Shown here: in pieces, positions 47,491-59,909 of the stretch | Numbering within the stretch: the stretch's first letter is position 1 | Layout of the letters: every line of letters starts with the position of its first letter | NCBI GenBank assembly: GCA_031310005.1 | Contig: CM062386.1 | Location: 2,294,001-2,358,000, forward strand | Source: Dactylellina haptotyla | Taxonomy: Eukaryota > Ascomycota > Orbiliomycetes > Orbiliales > Orbiliaceae | DNA length: 64,000 nt | Reading direction: 5' to 3' | Position numbers and translations under genes: made by a program | Notes under the pieces: generated by a model | The model's database searches: none | The model's input: only the letters and a program-made list of their open reading frames with translations | What the model was told of the DNA's origin: nothing

Positions 47491-48006
47491 ATGGTTCACT
47501 TCAGCATCCACCAGATTACCTCTTCCCTCTCCCCAAAGAACCTCCGACTCAGGAAGAGAAAGTCCTCCAATGCCTCTTCCACAGTCTCCGAAATCGTCTG
47601 TTCCCCTTCGAATGTCTCCCTCGCCAGCTCCAGCGTCTACCGTCGCCGATCCATCGAGTCCATCACATCTACTTCCACTGCTGCCTCCAGCGCCATCATC
47701 GAGTCTAGCAACGACCTCGGCCTCACCAGTCCTTACTACCTCCCAGCAAAATCGCTCAAGCCTGCCACAAAGAAGTCTCAACTATCGAAGCCAAAGAGGA
47801 CACTCACCGGCAACTCGATAACTTCCAGCCTCAACGGTGGCATCATGCAGCTCGACATGTGTGGTTTCCACTCGGTTGAGTCGGCTGACGAGGAAGGCTT
47901 CTTTGTTCCAGAACTTGCCGTTTTGGAACCGAGACCAGATGCCCACCGATTCTGCGGGTTCGAAGAAACGTTAGAGCAGAGGTCAATGATGCCTTTCCTC
48001 TTGTAA
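47491..48006 (+). CDS. small Ser-rich basic protein, unknown function
   Basis: A single 171-codon exon. No known family. Residues 1-75 are rich in Ser, with basic patches (NLRLRKRKSS, YRRRSIES) that are candidate kinase sites or nuclear signals. A short more ordered C-terminus follows, with DMCGFHSVESADEEGFFVPEL and a hydrophobic end (MMPFLL). The start context, CAAA before ATG after a CAAACAAC-rich leader, is favourable, and a pyrimidine- then CA-rich leader of several hundred bases precedes it. That arrangement is common for highly expressed or stress-controlled fungal genes. The gene is supported by codon pattern and leader, not by homology. Confidence 0.6.
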   Translation: MVHFSIHQITSSLSPKNLRLRKRKSSNASSTVSEIVCSPSNVSLASSSVYRRRSIESITSTSTAASSAIIESSNDLGLTSPYYLPAKSLKPATKKSQLSKPKRTLTGNSITSSLNGGIMQLDMCGFHSVESADEEGFFVPELAVLEPRPDAHRFCGFEETLEQRSMMPFLL

Positions 48007-49395
48007 ATCTCACGTGGCAACAACGTAATGGCTGTGTTGACCCACGTCGACTCAAGCTGAGACGTTTGGATGCTCAAGGAGTTTGATGGTCACCTTCTAT
48101 TTTCATACAATCTACGATTTGGAAAGAAAAACAAAAAATATATACTTCTTTGGGGCTACCTTTTCTATGTGCTGATGGACTATTATGGCGTTCTTGGCTT
48201 TTTTTTTCTTTGGCTGGAATAGTGGTTTGTGATTTTCTCTTGTTCTTGGACTTTGGATATAGCGTGTTCTTTTGGCTTTAACTTCACTTCACTTCTTACG
48301 TTCATTTATTACGATACTCGACCAATCTAGACCCTCTTGACATATTATTTTGCTTGTCAATCTAGATGAACGATACTTCTAGGATTTTATTTTATGTAAT
48401 CTTTTTTTTTTAGGGTTTACACGTTTTTTTTAGCATTCTACTTTTTCTTCCTTTTTTTTTCTTTATGGAAAGTACAAAATAGAAAACTCTACATTTTTGG
48501 CTTTGGGAACTCTTGACTCTCTTTCAAATTGAAACGTCGATATGGGTGCATTGACTTAATAATGACTAAAACATGCGACACATGATATAATTGATCAACC
48601 TAGACCGTTTTTTTGTCAGACCATCCATCTACTAAAGTTCTTAGTCGCCCTGACCTCAGAGCTAGAACTGCTACGGATGGTGTTTTCGGTTGACCCCTCA
48701 CTTCTCCCCCTTTCACCAATAACGGTAGAAGTGTTGCATGTTCGCATGATGGTCATTACAAATTTCCACCATCACATCGTTTTGGCGGGGCACTCTATCA
48801 GTTTAGGCTGCATATCTACCAAATGGTAAATGCTATATTTACATGTAAGCTTAAAGTGTTCCGGATTCACCAATACGGGTTTTTTTCCTCTTCGCTGCAA
48901 GGGACCGCCGTACCTGAGCATCGGCTTCCAGGAACCCGCGGAATATGACAATTGAGTAGATTAGAAAGTTACAACGGCTAGCTGATCTAATGTCAATATT
49001 GAGACTATTATTACATGAAAGTTGGGAAACCAGGTAAACGCCAGAGTAGCATTGGGACTAACGCCTGAGAATGCCGCCAAAAAAATATCCAAGGAAATAA
49101 TTAAATCCCCACCGCCGGAAGATGCAGACTGCGCGGTTGACAGGCACCAGCACAAAAACTCAGAGTGACATGAACCCCTTGCGCGTTCTGATGGAGAACA
49201 CTTAAAAAAATTACAGCGCCTTGGCTACGCCCCGCTAGTTGTATTCTCGCTCGAAGAACAAAAAAAAAAAGGAACCGCACCACACAAGGCGATCATTGTG
49301 ATGTTATTGATTATCAACAGCAATCTTAACACTAAGATCTCGCTTGGGCGGTCCGTGATAAACTCCCCGTAAATTTTAGGGTGCACAGTGCGCCA
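48007..49395. other. convergent 3' flanks
   Basis: Lies between the small Ser-rich gene and the KMT1 gene, which point towards each other. The first 500 bp is very T-rich with several T runs of 8-10, fitting a 3' UTR and cleavage region. No gene seen. Confidence 0.4.
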
Positions 49396-51390
49396 TCAGA
49401 ATAGCCAGCCATGGCACTTTTTCGCCCCGCAGTAACACGGAAATTTCTTCTTGTCCTCAGGAACCTCCTGACCAGGTTCTAAATCATCATTTCGGACGTA
49501 CTCGAAGGTCAGTTCCTCGCCTGCTGGGATCTTACGGGATGTAAACAGTGCCAGGTCATAAACGCTCAGATCTGAGCGATTGTGGGTGACCGCGTGGATC
49601 ATGAGGTTGGGTTCGCACGAATGGTTGATGAACCTGGTCACGCCACCATAATCGCCGCCGTCGACACAGTACATGTCCGTGTCTTGCTGCTCTTCGCGCT
49701 CATCGTTGAATTTATCGAGATCGAAGAGATAGGTTAAGCCGCGCATCTCCTGGATACCCGTGCGCCTCTCCGCCTCGGCTTCCGTAATAACCTCGCCCAC
49801 GTATCGGTCAATGAACTGGCCGGCCTTTAGGTCCACCGGACAACGAAGTCCTTTAGCGCGCGAAGTAGAACGGTTAGCAACAAGTTTCCGAGTTCTCTGA
49901 GTTTTGCAGACTCCACAGGAGACAGTGGTCTAGTTGGTTTCTTTTATTTTCGGCAATCTCGGCACGGTTGGTATAAAAGCAACTAGACTAAAAACAAATT
50001 CAAGATAAGCGTATATGAGAGCAACTCACCCCAGCCTTTATTCTCCGTCTTGAATATTTCCAACGGTATTTGTCGGCCCTTGAGAACGACCTTGTTCGGA
50101 CACCGATGGTTACAAGCGCAATTTTGATTACATTCGTGTATAGCGTAAGCACATTCCTGCGGAAACTTTAGGAATCCGTTGACTTTATAGGGAAGTCTCG
50201 TGAGCTCCTCGTGGTTCATTTGGCTGCATTCGCAGTTTTCAATTTGCGTCGTCTGGCAGCCATATGCACCTTTGCATGTTTTGCATCCCCACATGAACTC
50301 TGGGTCCGGGGCACGAACTCCTTCTCTGTAGACGTAATCGTTTACGAATTTAAAGTCGAGGGGCGGGCATGGTACCATATCCACCCCGTTTACTACTGTA
50401 ATCACAGGACCTTTAAGTACCCCTAGGTTTTCCATGAACTTTAAACGGTCCGGATGACTAGCTGTATGATCAATCTCAGGGCTTCTTTGTTTTGGTTGGG
50501 TATCTGGGCTAGCGTGGAGCTTGAGTCTGTTCAGGGACTTCGTTGCTGACTATATGTCAAAATTAGCTGCTACTAGTATTAAATGATCGTATATGTTTAA
50601 ATCGACAGGTTAATCCGAATCGTATTGTGCTTGGACTCTGGGCTCCTTGTAAGGTTAGATGTTTCGGTTGAAACTCACATTAGTTCTCCTCTTTATGAAT
50701 TCTGAGTCTGAATCCGTACTGTGCGACCTGCTTCTTTTTCGACTCCCGCTGAGTCGACCCCAAAAATATTAGAGTTCCCGGGTTCAAAATAGCATTACGG
50801 CTAAAAACTACTCACTTTGAAGTTGCTCCTGTCTTATTTTTCAGAGCACCGTCTGGATTTTTACGCGGCCTTCCTGGCCCACGTTTTGTAACGGGCTTGC
50901 GTTGTGATTCCGCTTCTTTTAGTGCTTTCTTTCGCAGGTAAGTCTCGATGACCTCGTCACAACCATCAAGGTTTTCAATTGGCTCCCATGTATCATGGTC
51001 TTTCGAGTAGTTTTTCCAGCGTACCTGGTACAGAAGTTTCTGAGGACCCAGAATTTAAAATTTGAGATTAGAATGGAACTCATGTGTGCATATTGTGTTG
51101 TCGGTGTTGCAACGGTCTTTTAGGCGCGATAGGCGCGAGTAAGAGGATTGGTATACCTTAGTTGACGTCGCTGGATCAAATACCCTTTTATCTCCGACAA
51201 TTTTCAGAATCTAAAGAAAGAGCCATTAGAAAAAAAAAGTTGAAAGGCAATCATTTGCATAATATTGAATTTGAAGCACCTCAAAATTTCCCCCATCGGC
51301 GTTGTCGTCCACTTCAATCTGGGAGTCTACGGCACTGGTAGGCGGGGGGTAGGTTCCATCAACCAGCAAAACAGCTTCAGTATCTGTCAT
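49396..51390 (-). CDS. histone H3 lysine-9 methyltransferase (Clr4/DIM-5/KMT1)
   Basis: Six exons (51390-51280, 51210-51157, 51039-50816, 50748-50679, 50549-50030, 49850-49396) give 477 residues. A chromodomain spans about 35-90 (ILKIVGDKRVF, YQVRWKNYSKDHDTWEP). An AT-hook-like KRGPGRPRK lies at 107-115. The pre-SET domain holds the Cys cluster (WGCKTCKGAYGC, CECSQ, CNQNCACNHRCPNK). The SET domain follows with RFINHSCEPN and ELTFEY, and the post-SET CYCGAKKCHGW supplies the last zinc ligands. The enzyme methylates H3K9 for heterochromatin (and in many fungi DNA methylation); the chromodomain binds H3K9me. Architecture and length fit S. pombe Clr4 more than N. crassa DIM-5, which is shorter. 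It shares an upstream region of 1.2 kb with RRP1. Confidence 0.92.
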
Positions 51391-52574
51391 GACGAATAGT
51401 TCTGAAATTCTAAACGCGCCTTAGAAGAGGTTCTTTATAAAATATCCTCTAATTTCTAGTATATTCAGCGACCGTAGATGACCCCTGCTGGAGCACAACC
51501 TGGCGGGCGCCTGCGTGACAAGCAAAAGCCAACCTCGGATTAATAAGACGAAACCTATTTTAATCGATTCCAGGCGACGAGGCGAATCGATTTAACTAAC
51601 TTTTATGCAAATAGGCCTCGCTGTTGTGGGGAAACGACAGTGTAAAGATTGTCGTGGTCTTTTATGATGGGTGCGGAACGCGAAGGGGGTGATGTTTCTA
51701 TTTCGTGTTTACCCTAATTTCGCCTCCTAAATAATTCAATTATTATTTGTTGTATGGGGAAATATTCTGGACCGACTTTTCAACAAACAACACATTTGGA
51801 AATTCACAGTGATGAAAATAACCCCAGCAGACTGTGTAATTTTTAAACGGGAGGTTCAAAGGGGTTTGAGTGTGATGAGAACGGGGGAAGCACGATAGAG
51901 TTATCAGCAGTTGATTAGTGTAAAATTCAGTTTGGTCTCATGTGAAATGGTTCAAGTTCCCGTTCCCTTTTGTGAACGGTGTGGTGAAGGGTAGCAGGCT
52001 GGGGTGCTATGGAGCAGGCAACAAATATTACATTTCTTTGATAACCTTAACCAATGCGATTAGACTTGGCACAAATAAAATTCCTTTACACTCTATTATA
52101 AGCTATATAAGCAGTCTGGAGTAATGGGCATACTTCCCCGAGCCGTCTACACAGGGTGCCCTTCATTTTGAAACGATACTAATAATAATCATCCGGAACT
52201 CCCTGGCCGACTTTGCGACTGTTCGCGACGGTCGACGGGTCCTCTAATTAAGCCCCGCTTTGTTATATTATAATGCTATAGCAGGAGATAGAGTCCTCAT
52301 TTTACACATAAGCGAATGCTACTCCATCTCCAAGCCGATATACATGCTCTTGAACCATCTCTCCGAAATGAAACTGTTCTCTCAATTGTGATATGTTGTG
52401 AGGTGACTGGCGCTGATGCAAACGCGGTCCGTTTAGGTTAGGTTGGAACTTGCTGCAGCTCACTTGATCCCGCGGCTCTGCTCTGTCGCAAAATTTCAAC
52501 CCGCCAAAAAAAAAAAAAAAGCCGCCCAGCAACTAAACAAAAACATCATTCCCTCAGAACAACCGACGTCCAAG
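51391..52574. promoter_or_regulatory. divergent intergenic region KMT1 / RRP1
   Basis: About 1.2 kb between two divergent starts. Includes a poly(A) tract of 15 at 52506-52520, 55 bp before the RRP1 start, a position typical of poly(dA:dT) promoter elements of ribosome-biogenesis genes. No gene seen. Confidence 0.45.
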
Positions 52575-53438
52575 ATGTCCAGCGATAATAGCATCCAGCA
52601 GACACCTTTCGTCAAGCAGCTCGCTGCAAACGGTACACATCCATTAGAATATCATTCACCGCCATAAGATTCCTGCTAACGCATAGTAACCACCTTAGAT
52701 CGCCCAACTCGGGACAAAGCCGTCGAATCGCTGAAAACCTACCTCTCCTCCTCCCGCACATTTACTCAATCCGATTTTCTGAAGCTATGGAAGGGTCTCT
52801 TCTACTGTATGTGGCTCTCGGACCGAGCACGCACCCAACAACGGCTGGCGGACGAGCTCGCATCCCTCGTAGACGTCATCAAGCCGCACAATGTGTTCAC
52901 TTTCCTCGAGGCATTCTGGACGACAATGACGAGAGAATGGACATCAATTGACGCTTTGCGGATGGATAAATTCATGTTGCTGGTGAGGCGGTATGTGGCG
53001 GCTTCGTTGCGGTATTTGTATAAGACAGGGTGGGACGAAGAGGTAGTGAGGAAAAATAACGAGGTTTTGGAGGTGTTGCCGTTACAGTAAGATTACTATC
53101 TTGGTGGATCTTTTTTCGATTTGACTGGGTTGAGGGGGGTATTCTAATTAAGTTTTGGTTATAGCCCTACGAACGGAAAGCTTCCGGATGGATTGAGGTA
53201 TCATCTAATCGATATCTACGTCGACGAATTGACGAAAATCGCAAAGGTCGAAAGCGAAGAGGATGGCGAGGAGGACGCAGAAGAGGAATATGATATAACT
53301 CCAGAACAGGCAGAGGCCTTATTGAAACCCTTCCGAAAACTCCAGAAAGAAACCTTAACCAAGCCCATAAAAAAGAATGTTACTGAAATGTTGGAAGACG
53401 ATAGATTACAGCTTCTTTTGAAGGCACCTTCCGGCTAA
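52575..53438 (+). CDS. RRP1: ribosomal RNA processing protein 1 (Nop52 family)
   Basis: Three exons, 52575-52632, 52699-53086 and 53165-53438, give 239 residues with correct phase. The Nop52/Rrp1 signature begins right after intron 1 (NDRPTRDKAVESL) and continues through LKLWKGLFYCMWLSDR, MDKFMLLVRRYV and DGLRYHLIDIYVDEL. Rrp1 is a nucleolar protein needed for 27S pre-rRNA processing and large-subunit assembly. An acidic stretch (ESEEDGEEDAEEEYD) near residues 175-190 is usual for nucleolar factors. Length is close to the family's in filamentous fungi. The Cys- and Lys-poor C-terminus ends with a short helix. Confident. Confidence 0.9.
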
Positions 53439-53655
53439 GAAATCACTCAGTAGAACAAAATTAACTGTATTTTTAGCATCTTGAATTATAGAGCGACCCG
53501 CTAATACCCATTGTTCATCTCCCTCCCTCCTATTTCGATGATTACAATTCTAAATATCATATCCTACAGGGCTAATAAAACGTCAAAAAGGAAAAAAAAA
53601 AAAAACCAGTGCCCCTCCCCATTAAAATAATACATTTCTCAGCCCCCCCTAGCAT

Positions 53656-55483
53656 TTAAGTGAGAATGGGACCTTCGTAAACATTTTGCCGAAGCGACAA
53701 AGACATCCCGAGCCCATGGTGGATCTCAGCCTGGAACGGTGCAAAGGAGACCTTTTCTCCATCGATGCTAATATAACCATCCTTCTGGTTCTTAGGAGTG
53801 AATCGATAAGCCAGAACCTTCCGATAATTTAATTCTGGAACATCAAAGTGCTTCCCTGTTTCGGCGCCTAGCATGACGCTCACCGCTTTTATCCGGCCGA
53901 CGTCACCATCCATGATCGCAAGGTCCATGTGGCCGTCGTTTGGTTTAGCGGCTGGGAAGAAGTGGATGTCCTTGGACATACAGATCATCTGTATACCTCG
54001 CCAAATTTTCTCGTTAGTAACAGCTACGCATCGCAGGCGAGGGGGGGTTCTAGTGCTCACATTTCCACAATAAAAGTTACCCATTTTCGGGTGCGATTCT
54101 AGCACCCAATCTTCGGGAACATCATCCTTGATAGATCCGTACTGCAATGGTGGGAGCCCTCCATCTGCTTCTTCCGAGTGATCAACCGCTGGCGGAGGAG
54201 CGTGCGCAAGGGACGCATGTCGCCGGATATCTTCCTTGTTATCAATCGCAAGCTTGACGTACACTTCGGCGGGGTATATCCTCTCCGTGATGACCCTCTG
54301 TAAGAAACCGACTGTGAAACGGGTGTTACCCATCCACCGCATATTCTCCGTCCCTAGGTCCAGCTCAGCCGTCAATCCCACAGACTGAGACAGGAAAGAG
54401 AGTATCCTCTCGTCACCCTGTGTGACAGATACCAAATCGAAGTGGGTTCGTTTGCCTTTGACGAGTGCGACAGCCGCAAGACTCGGGTTGTCGGTTCCAG
54501 TGAAACTCCAGCACATGCCGTTGCCAGAGCCACCGGGTAACTGGCAGACCGCGAGCTTGTTCAGAGCCTTCTTCGCATCCGGTCTCTTGCCTAACCCGTT
54601 GAATACCTCATGGGGCACGCCGTCGCCAGAAACGCAAACGATGGCGTCGTAGGCGTCAATGTCTATCTCTTGTGCGATTTTGATGGCGTGTTTAACGTAT
54701 TGTGTGAGTTCGACGTCGGCGGAACAACTAGCAGCGGTGAATATCGGTTCGATCTCGGTTTTGTATATTTTCTCGGCTGTTCCAGGTCCACCGTGCGGGT
54801 TGATGAGGACTTTGAAGCGTTTAGCTTGTTGTGATCCTGTGCACCGATTTTCTCGAATGTTAGCCGGCTGGGCCACAGCGCACGAACATCGAATTGCGCG
54901 GACGTACCCTCGTAGGCCCGTTCGAGAAGTCTCTCGACCCAGCGATCCGCCTTCTCGAGATCACCATCTTGAATCGGTACTGCGATCGTTTCCGGCTTCG
55001 CTTTGCCTTGCACATGGGCGTGGATGATTTGGATGGCGCTCTTGCTTTCGCCGATGTAGACTCGGGCCCAGAGAACGCTGTGGAGGGTTATATTGCTGTC
55101 CAGAAGACCGTTTGACGCAGCTGTCGCGAGTCACGCGCGTGGTCAGCGTCGTTGAGCAGGGAGCCTCAGAGGGAAGGGACAACGAACCGACAGTTCCGCA
55201 GCAAGCAGCGGCATCGCGTTTCTTGGACGCCTTTCTACGGTCTACACACGTCCGAGAAGTCCACTTTAGATCCAGCTCGGGGAATATTACAGTCTGTTGC
55301 AGAGCAGACGGAGCACATACCCGTGATGGTAACGCTGTCGTCCCGAATGGTCAGCGAGTGCGCATCCAGCAGCAACACATCCTCGGGACTTATGCCCAAG
55401 CTGTGGTGCGCCGCGCCGTTTCCGCCCGCTCCCGACGCAAGCAAGCCATTGTCCTCTCCGCGTTCCGATGAAGATGTCGACAT
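53656..55483 (-). CDS. sphingoid long-chain base kinase (LCB4/LCB5, DAGK-catalytic fold)
   Basis: Exons 55483-55321, 55120-54908, 54836-54061 and 53988-53656 give 494 residues. The DAGK-type catalytic domain starts near residue 130 with KVLINPHGGPGTAEKIY, followed by VCVSGDGVPHEVFNGL (nucleotide site and catalytic Asp) and PGGSGNGM. The C-terminal lobe has FFPAAKPNDGHMDL and DGYISIDGE. These are the conserved regions of sphingosine kinases, which phosphorylate sphingoid bases at membranes. The last intron (54060-53989) is 72 nt, stop-free and a multiple of three, with TTACTAAC before the acceptor; removing it restores GNFYCGNMICM as in relatives. The N-terminal exon could extend to an upstream in-frame ATG; I chose 55483, where a polar Ser-rich start begins. 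Confidence 0.85.
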
Positions 55484-56048
55484 TGCGGTGGCCGGTGTGA
55501 GGGAGGATGGGAGAGTGTGGGGTTTGCAGCAGCCGGGCGTCGTAGGGAGCTGCGGTGGAAGATATAGCGACGGAACGTTGACGGTGAGGACCCAACGACC
55601 ATCGTCAGAACGCATGTCAGACCGCCCGAAGGAAGCCGCGGTTCCTGCTGGGCGCCCAGCTTGCCAGGATTGCCCGCAGGCCCACCCCCGTCGCCCCACG
55701 CGAAGCTATTCCCGCTGGCATTATTTTCATGATTCAAAGAGCCTGTTTTTGCTTTCGAGGGCTACATGTATACAGCTACAGCATTATTCTTTTTCTTTTG
55801 TGCAATCGACAGAAAAAACGCCATGTGTCGCAAAGAGAAACAAAACAGCGAATAAAGGTAGAAATATGAAGGAGAAAAAATGGTATATACATTCCACACT
55901 TGAGCCTGTCCAATAAAAGTATCTTTTTTTATATTTTTCATAATTTTTATTTTTGTTCCCGAAGCAAAAAAAAGAAACGAAGAGAAAGCGTGGTCGAAGC
56001 AACTGCCGAACCCGCAGAGGCATCTTAGCTGGGGACGGAAGTATCCGC
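55484..56048. promoter_or_regulatory. promoter region of the sphingoid-base kinase and 3' flank of SEC26
   Basis: 565 bp between two minus-strand genes. Nearest the kinase start the minus strand stays open in frame to 55699, so some of this may be coding or leader. A CCAAT box lies at 55910-55914 on the plus strand. A TATA-rich stretch follows at 55920-55950. Confidence 0.35.
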
Positions 56049-59000
56049 TCAAGCTCCAACGCCTACCTTACTGAGGCCCTTGAGTGATCCAAGGCTGAGT
56101 GCCAGACCCTGAGACCTGCTTCTTATCCGCACGAATCCAGTGATCGGTCCACCCTCGCCGTCCTGCTCAACACTCAAGTTTGCAAGTGCATCCTCGCCTG
56201 CATCCAAATATCGTCAGCATGGGCCACACCATTTAATCAATACTCAAATAAAATCGGGGTAATCAACATACCGAACACACTCTTCGCGTAGAGGTTGGCG
56301 CTGAGGAACTGGCAGTCACCTTTGAGGGAAGCCTCCGGTGTCAAGCAGTTCATGTTGGAAGCAGCCATCAGCTGGCTCAAGAACTCGCGCAGTGTAGGAG
56401 CCTTGGAGTTGATGTTGACCTTGTTTTCCCATTCGAATTCCGTCCACATCGATCTGAATTGCGTTTCGGTACAGGTCGCCGGTTGAATGTAGTCCATAAT
56501 GTCAACGTGGACGTCGTTGAGAATGACAACATTGGTCTCCGTGGAGCTTGGGCCGTCGTACACAACGTTTCCAAAAATGACGCCTTGGTCAGTGGATGAG
56601 ACTTTGATTGTGGCTTGAACGCTCTGGAAGCTGTGAGGTCCGAGAGTTTGGGTTGTTGGTTTCTCCACAACCTTGAGATCTCCAAGGGTTGCGAATTCAA
56701 CAGTGAGATTCTGGAGTGTCTCCGTGGTTTGGTTGACGAGAAGTACATCGAGGACTATATCGAATTGGTGAACCTTGACGTATGCCTCGGCGTATACTGG
56801 GTCAGAGAAACCAGTAAGTTGGACGACGCGGCTGAGCTTGGAGGCAACGTCTTCAACAGCGCCATCACCACCAGTGGCCTTCTCCAAATCCAGCTCAATC
56901 TACAGAATGTTAGCATTTTAGCCGAACATGGACGGGTCGGTATTCTGAGCTTACCATATCCGTGGACTCCCCTGCGTTCTTCTTGGAGAGTTGCCGGAAG
57001 GAGATTACATCGTCAACCTGAATAGCATTCTTGCTCTTCTCACGGGCGTCTGTCGCCGCCCTCTTCTTCTCTTCTGCCGAAATCATAGCTCTGAATGCCT
57101 TCCTGGTATCATCAAGGAACACTGTTTCCAATTCTTTCCTCTCTTCAAACTCAGAGAGACACTTAACGCAGGCCATGATTCTGTCTGCGGAGTCTTCGTC
57201 AATCTTGGTCTTCACGAATTGCGAACCTCCAACTCGGATGATGGAAATCATGATGAGCATAGCTTCCGCTTTCAAAGCGTTCGTCCTAGCTATATCCTTT
57301 GAGATCTCCGCGTGGCGCATCACGAGTTTGGTGAGAGTGGATGAGAGAACGGAGGCCAAGAAGAAGTCACCGTCGAGAATCAAAGCTCTCAGTGGTGGCT
57401 TTTGAGCGGCCTTGACGGCCTCTAGCTTTGCAGCAGTTGCGGAATCACTAGTCAATGCACTTTCCGTTGCATAAGTACCATCAGCAAGCACTTTGCGAGA
57501 TCCGGATGGAGCAGAAGGCTTTGGCGCTGAACCACTTTGGTCGCCCTCTTCTGGGACAGCTTCCAATAATTTTTGTTCCGAGGAAAGGATAGGAATTTCG
57601 CCGAGGCTTGCTCGTATTCTCTTCCAGGCTTCTCTGATATCCTTCGGCTCCACGCAGTACTCTCCGACAATCCACAAGGCGCCCCTGTAGACTTTACCGG
57701 CTCTAACTTCTCCCAGCGTGGAGAGGAGCTTCTCGACGATGTTCTGTCGCAGACCTGGGAATTTCTCAACGACTTCCTTGACAAAGGCAATAACGTCGAC
57801 GGCAGAGGTGTTGTTAAAGTCTCCGATGAAGTCCATAAGAAGGCCGACAACGTTAGCGGCAACCTCGGAGAATCTGATGGCGCAGTTATGGATGGCGTGA
57901 ATCAGCAGTTGGCGGTATTCAGCGTTCTGCAACTGCAATTAGCCTACATCGTGAGAGTATGAACCGTGGGATGGGTTTAGTTCCAACCTTCTCGTATTCT
58001 TGATCCACGGTCTTCGCAAGCTCCTTCTTGAGCAACATGACAACCTCCTCAACATTTCTGCTGGAGACCATGCTGAGGGCGATGTCCAAAGCCTTCTTGC
58101 GAACATCGATATCGGGACTGGTTTCGCGGAAACATGTTAGCGGGGGGCGTCGCGTTTGGTCAAGAATCTGCAACAAACCTTGAGAGAACCCGGAGGATTT
58201 CCATGGTCAAATCGTCAAGAACACCTTCGTGCTTGCGGCGCAGTTGATCCACGCGATCCAAGACGATGAGCTTGACATTGTTGTCTGGTTCCTTGACACT
58301 AAGTTCGATAAACTTGCCAGCGGCAGCTACATATAGACCTTCCAGTCAGTATTGACGGTATACGGGGCTGCGTGTTGTGAGATATCCTCTGACCTTTGAT
58401 CGCGGTAGGGTTACCAGTGAGTGTTGTAAGAGAAGTAGCAGCTTCGTAAACGACGGTGTTCGATGGGGCTTCGAGGAGATCGAATATTATCCTGAGGTAT
58501 CGCGCTCTGTTCTGTGTATTCACGACAGCATCCTTGCGAATGAATTCGATAACAGCCTGCTGCATCAACTCGTCCAACGCACCAACATTATCGACGATAG
58601 TGTTGAAGTATTCGAGGGCTTTCTGGTGGCTGATAGCAGCTAGGGCTGCGAATGCGTTTCTCTTACAGGTGTGGTCGCTTTCGTTTTGTAAGAAAGCGAT
58701 GATTAGATCCGGAGCGTCGGGTATTAGATGCTCGGAGTGGGTGAAGATGGACTGGACGGCAAAGACGGCATTTTTACGAACGTATGCGTGCCTGTGCTCG
58801 AGGCACTGTCGACAGGAGCCGAGCAGAGGTTCTAATAGCTCGGCTTCGCGTAGTTTGCAAAGAAATCGTAATGTAGCTCCCCGAATGAATTCGTTTGGGT
58901 GTAACAGGTCATTTCGAATGCCGTTGCTATCTGCCCGTCAGCGAACGTTTCTTCACAGAGAAAAATTTGGGGGGGTAGGTTGTGTAATTGTATTTTGGTA

Positions 59001-59312
59001 TGTAGCTTACCAAACGAGAACGAATTCCTGCTTTAGCTTGCCGTTTGAATCCAGCTTGGGACATATTTCATAGTAGAAGTATAGCAGCTTCTTCAATCCC
59101 TTGTGCTTCGACGGCATGACGAAGCGGATGATGTGCATGAGAAGGCCGGGCATGGGGTCTCCGTTGAGCATGACCACGAGGATCTTCTTCATGGTCTCCA
59201 TCTTGGACTCGTCGGTGCCTTTCTCAAGCTGGTTCTTGAGGTCCTGCTGCGACGGCGTGTCAGAGGCATTGTCTTGGTGCACGAGCGTGTACGTGCTTTC
59301 TAGGAACGACAT
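56049..59312 (-). CDS. SEC26: coatomer beta subunit (COPI coat)
   Basis: Seven exons (59312-59011, 58926-58394, 58326-58179, 58117-57988, 57926-56955, 56899-56272, 56197-56049) join into 953 residues, the standard size of beta-COP. It begins with the adaptin-like alpha-solenoid: [36 protein letters not shown], then [25 protein letters not shown] across intron 1. The C-terminal half carries the coatomer beta appendage ([39 protein letters not shown]). Beta-COP is part of the COPI F-subcomplex that coats Golgi-to-ER vesicles. Donors of several introns are non-consensus (GTCAGA, GTTTGT, GTTGGA) but the frame and homology leave little choice. The first acceptor in intron 1 would cause a TGA, so the next one (ATAG) is used. 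Confidence 0.93.
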
Positions 59313-59909
59313 CTTGAATCGGCGGCGGTGCTACGATCGTGATGACGATGGGGGGTAGGGGGCTGTTGGATGGGAAGGGGCAGTCCGGTATGAGGTGGGT
59401 GTGGTATATAGTCTGAGGTGGGTGTTGATAGTGTGGCCTGTCCTTCCCTGGTGTTGGCCAACAGGCGACAAGGGAGATAGCTGATTGGGGGGAGAGCTTC
59501 TGACTGAGGGAGTTCAGAAGCGCCGGGGCCGAGAAGGAGCAATTGAGGATGGCGATGGCGATGGCGGAGATACCAGCGAGGTCGTCGTATCCGTCTTTCG
59601 TCGTGTCGTGATGCCGTCGTCGTTGTGGTTGTGTCGGGTCCAGCGACGAGAGACAGCTCTGTCCGGTGCCCCAGCAAGCTCCGGCTGCTGGTGCTGGTGC
59701 GGGTGCTGGCGCTGTGCTGTGTGGCCTTTTGGCTGCCCGCCGCGGTTCGGTCTGGTGGCCCGTGCCGACGTTTACACGCTGGCCAGGCCTCAATCTGCGC
59801 CGTGTTTGAGCCGCCCCAGTCGCCCTTTTTTATCTCCATCGCGTCTTCCCAACGACAACGACAGAACTCGACCTCGCCATACCGCTCCGCTTCACCACGC
59901 ACCTACGCC
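59313..59909. promoter_or_regulatory. bidirectional promoter SEC26 / mago
   Basis: 597 bp, GC-rich, between the divergent starts of two conserved housekeeping genes. It contains GCTGGTGCTGGTGCGGGTGC-like repeats around 59688-59712. Minus-strand frames of up to 200 codons cross it but have the simple composition of GC-rich promoter sequence. Confidence 0.5.
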
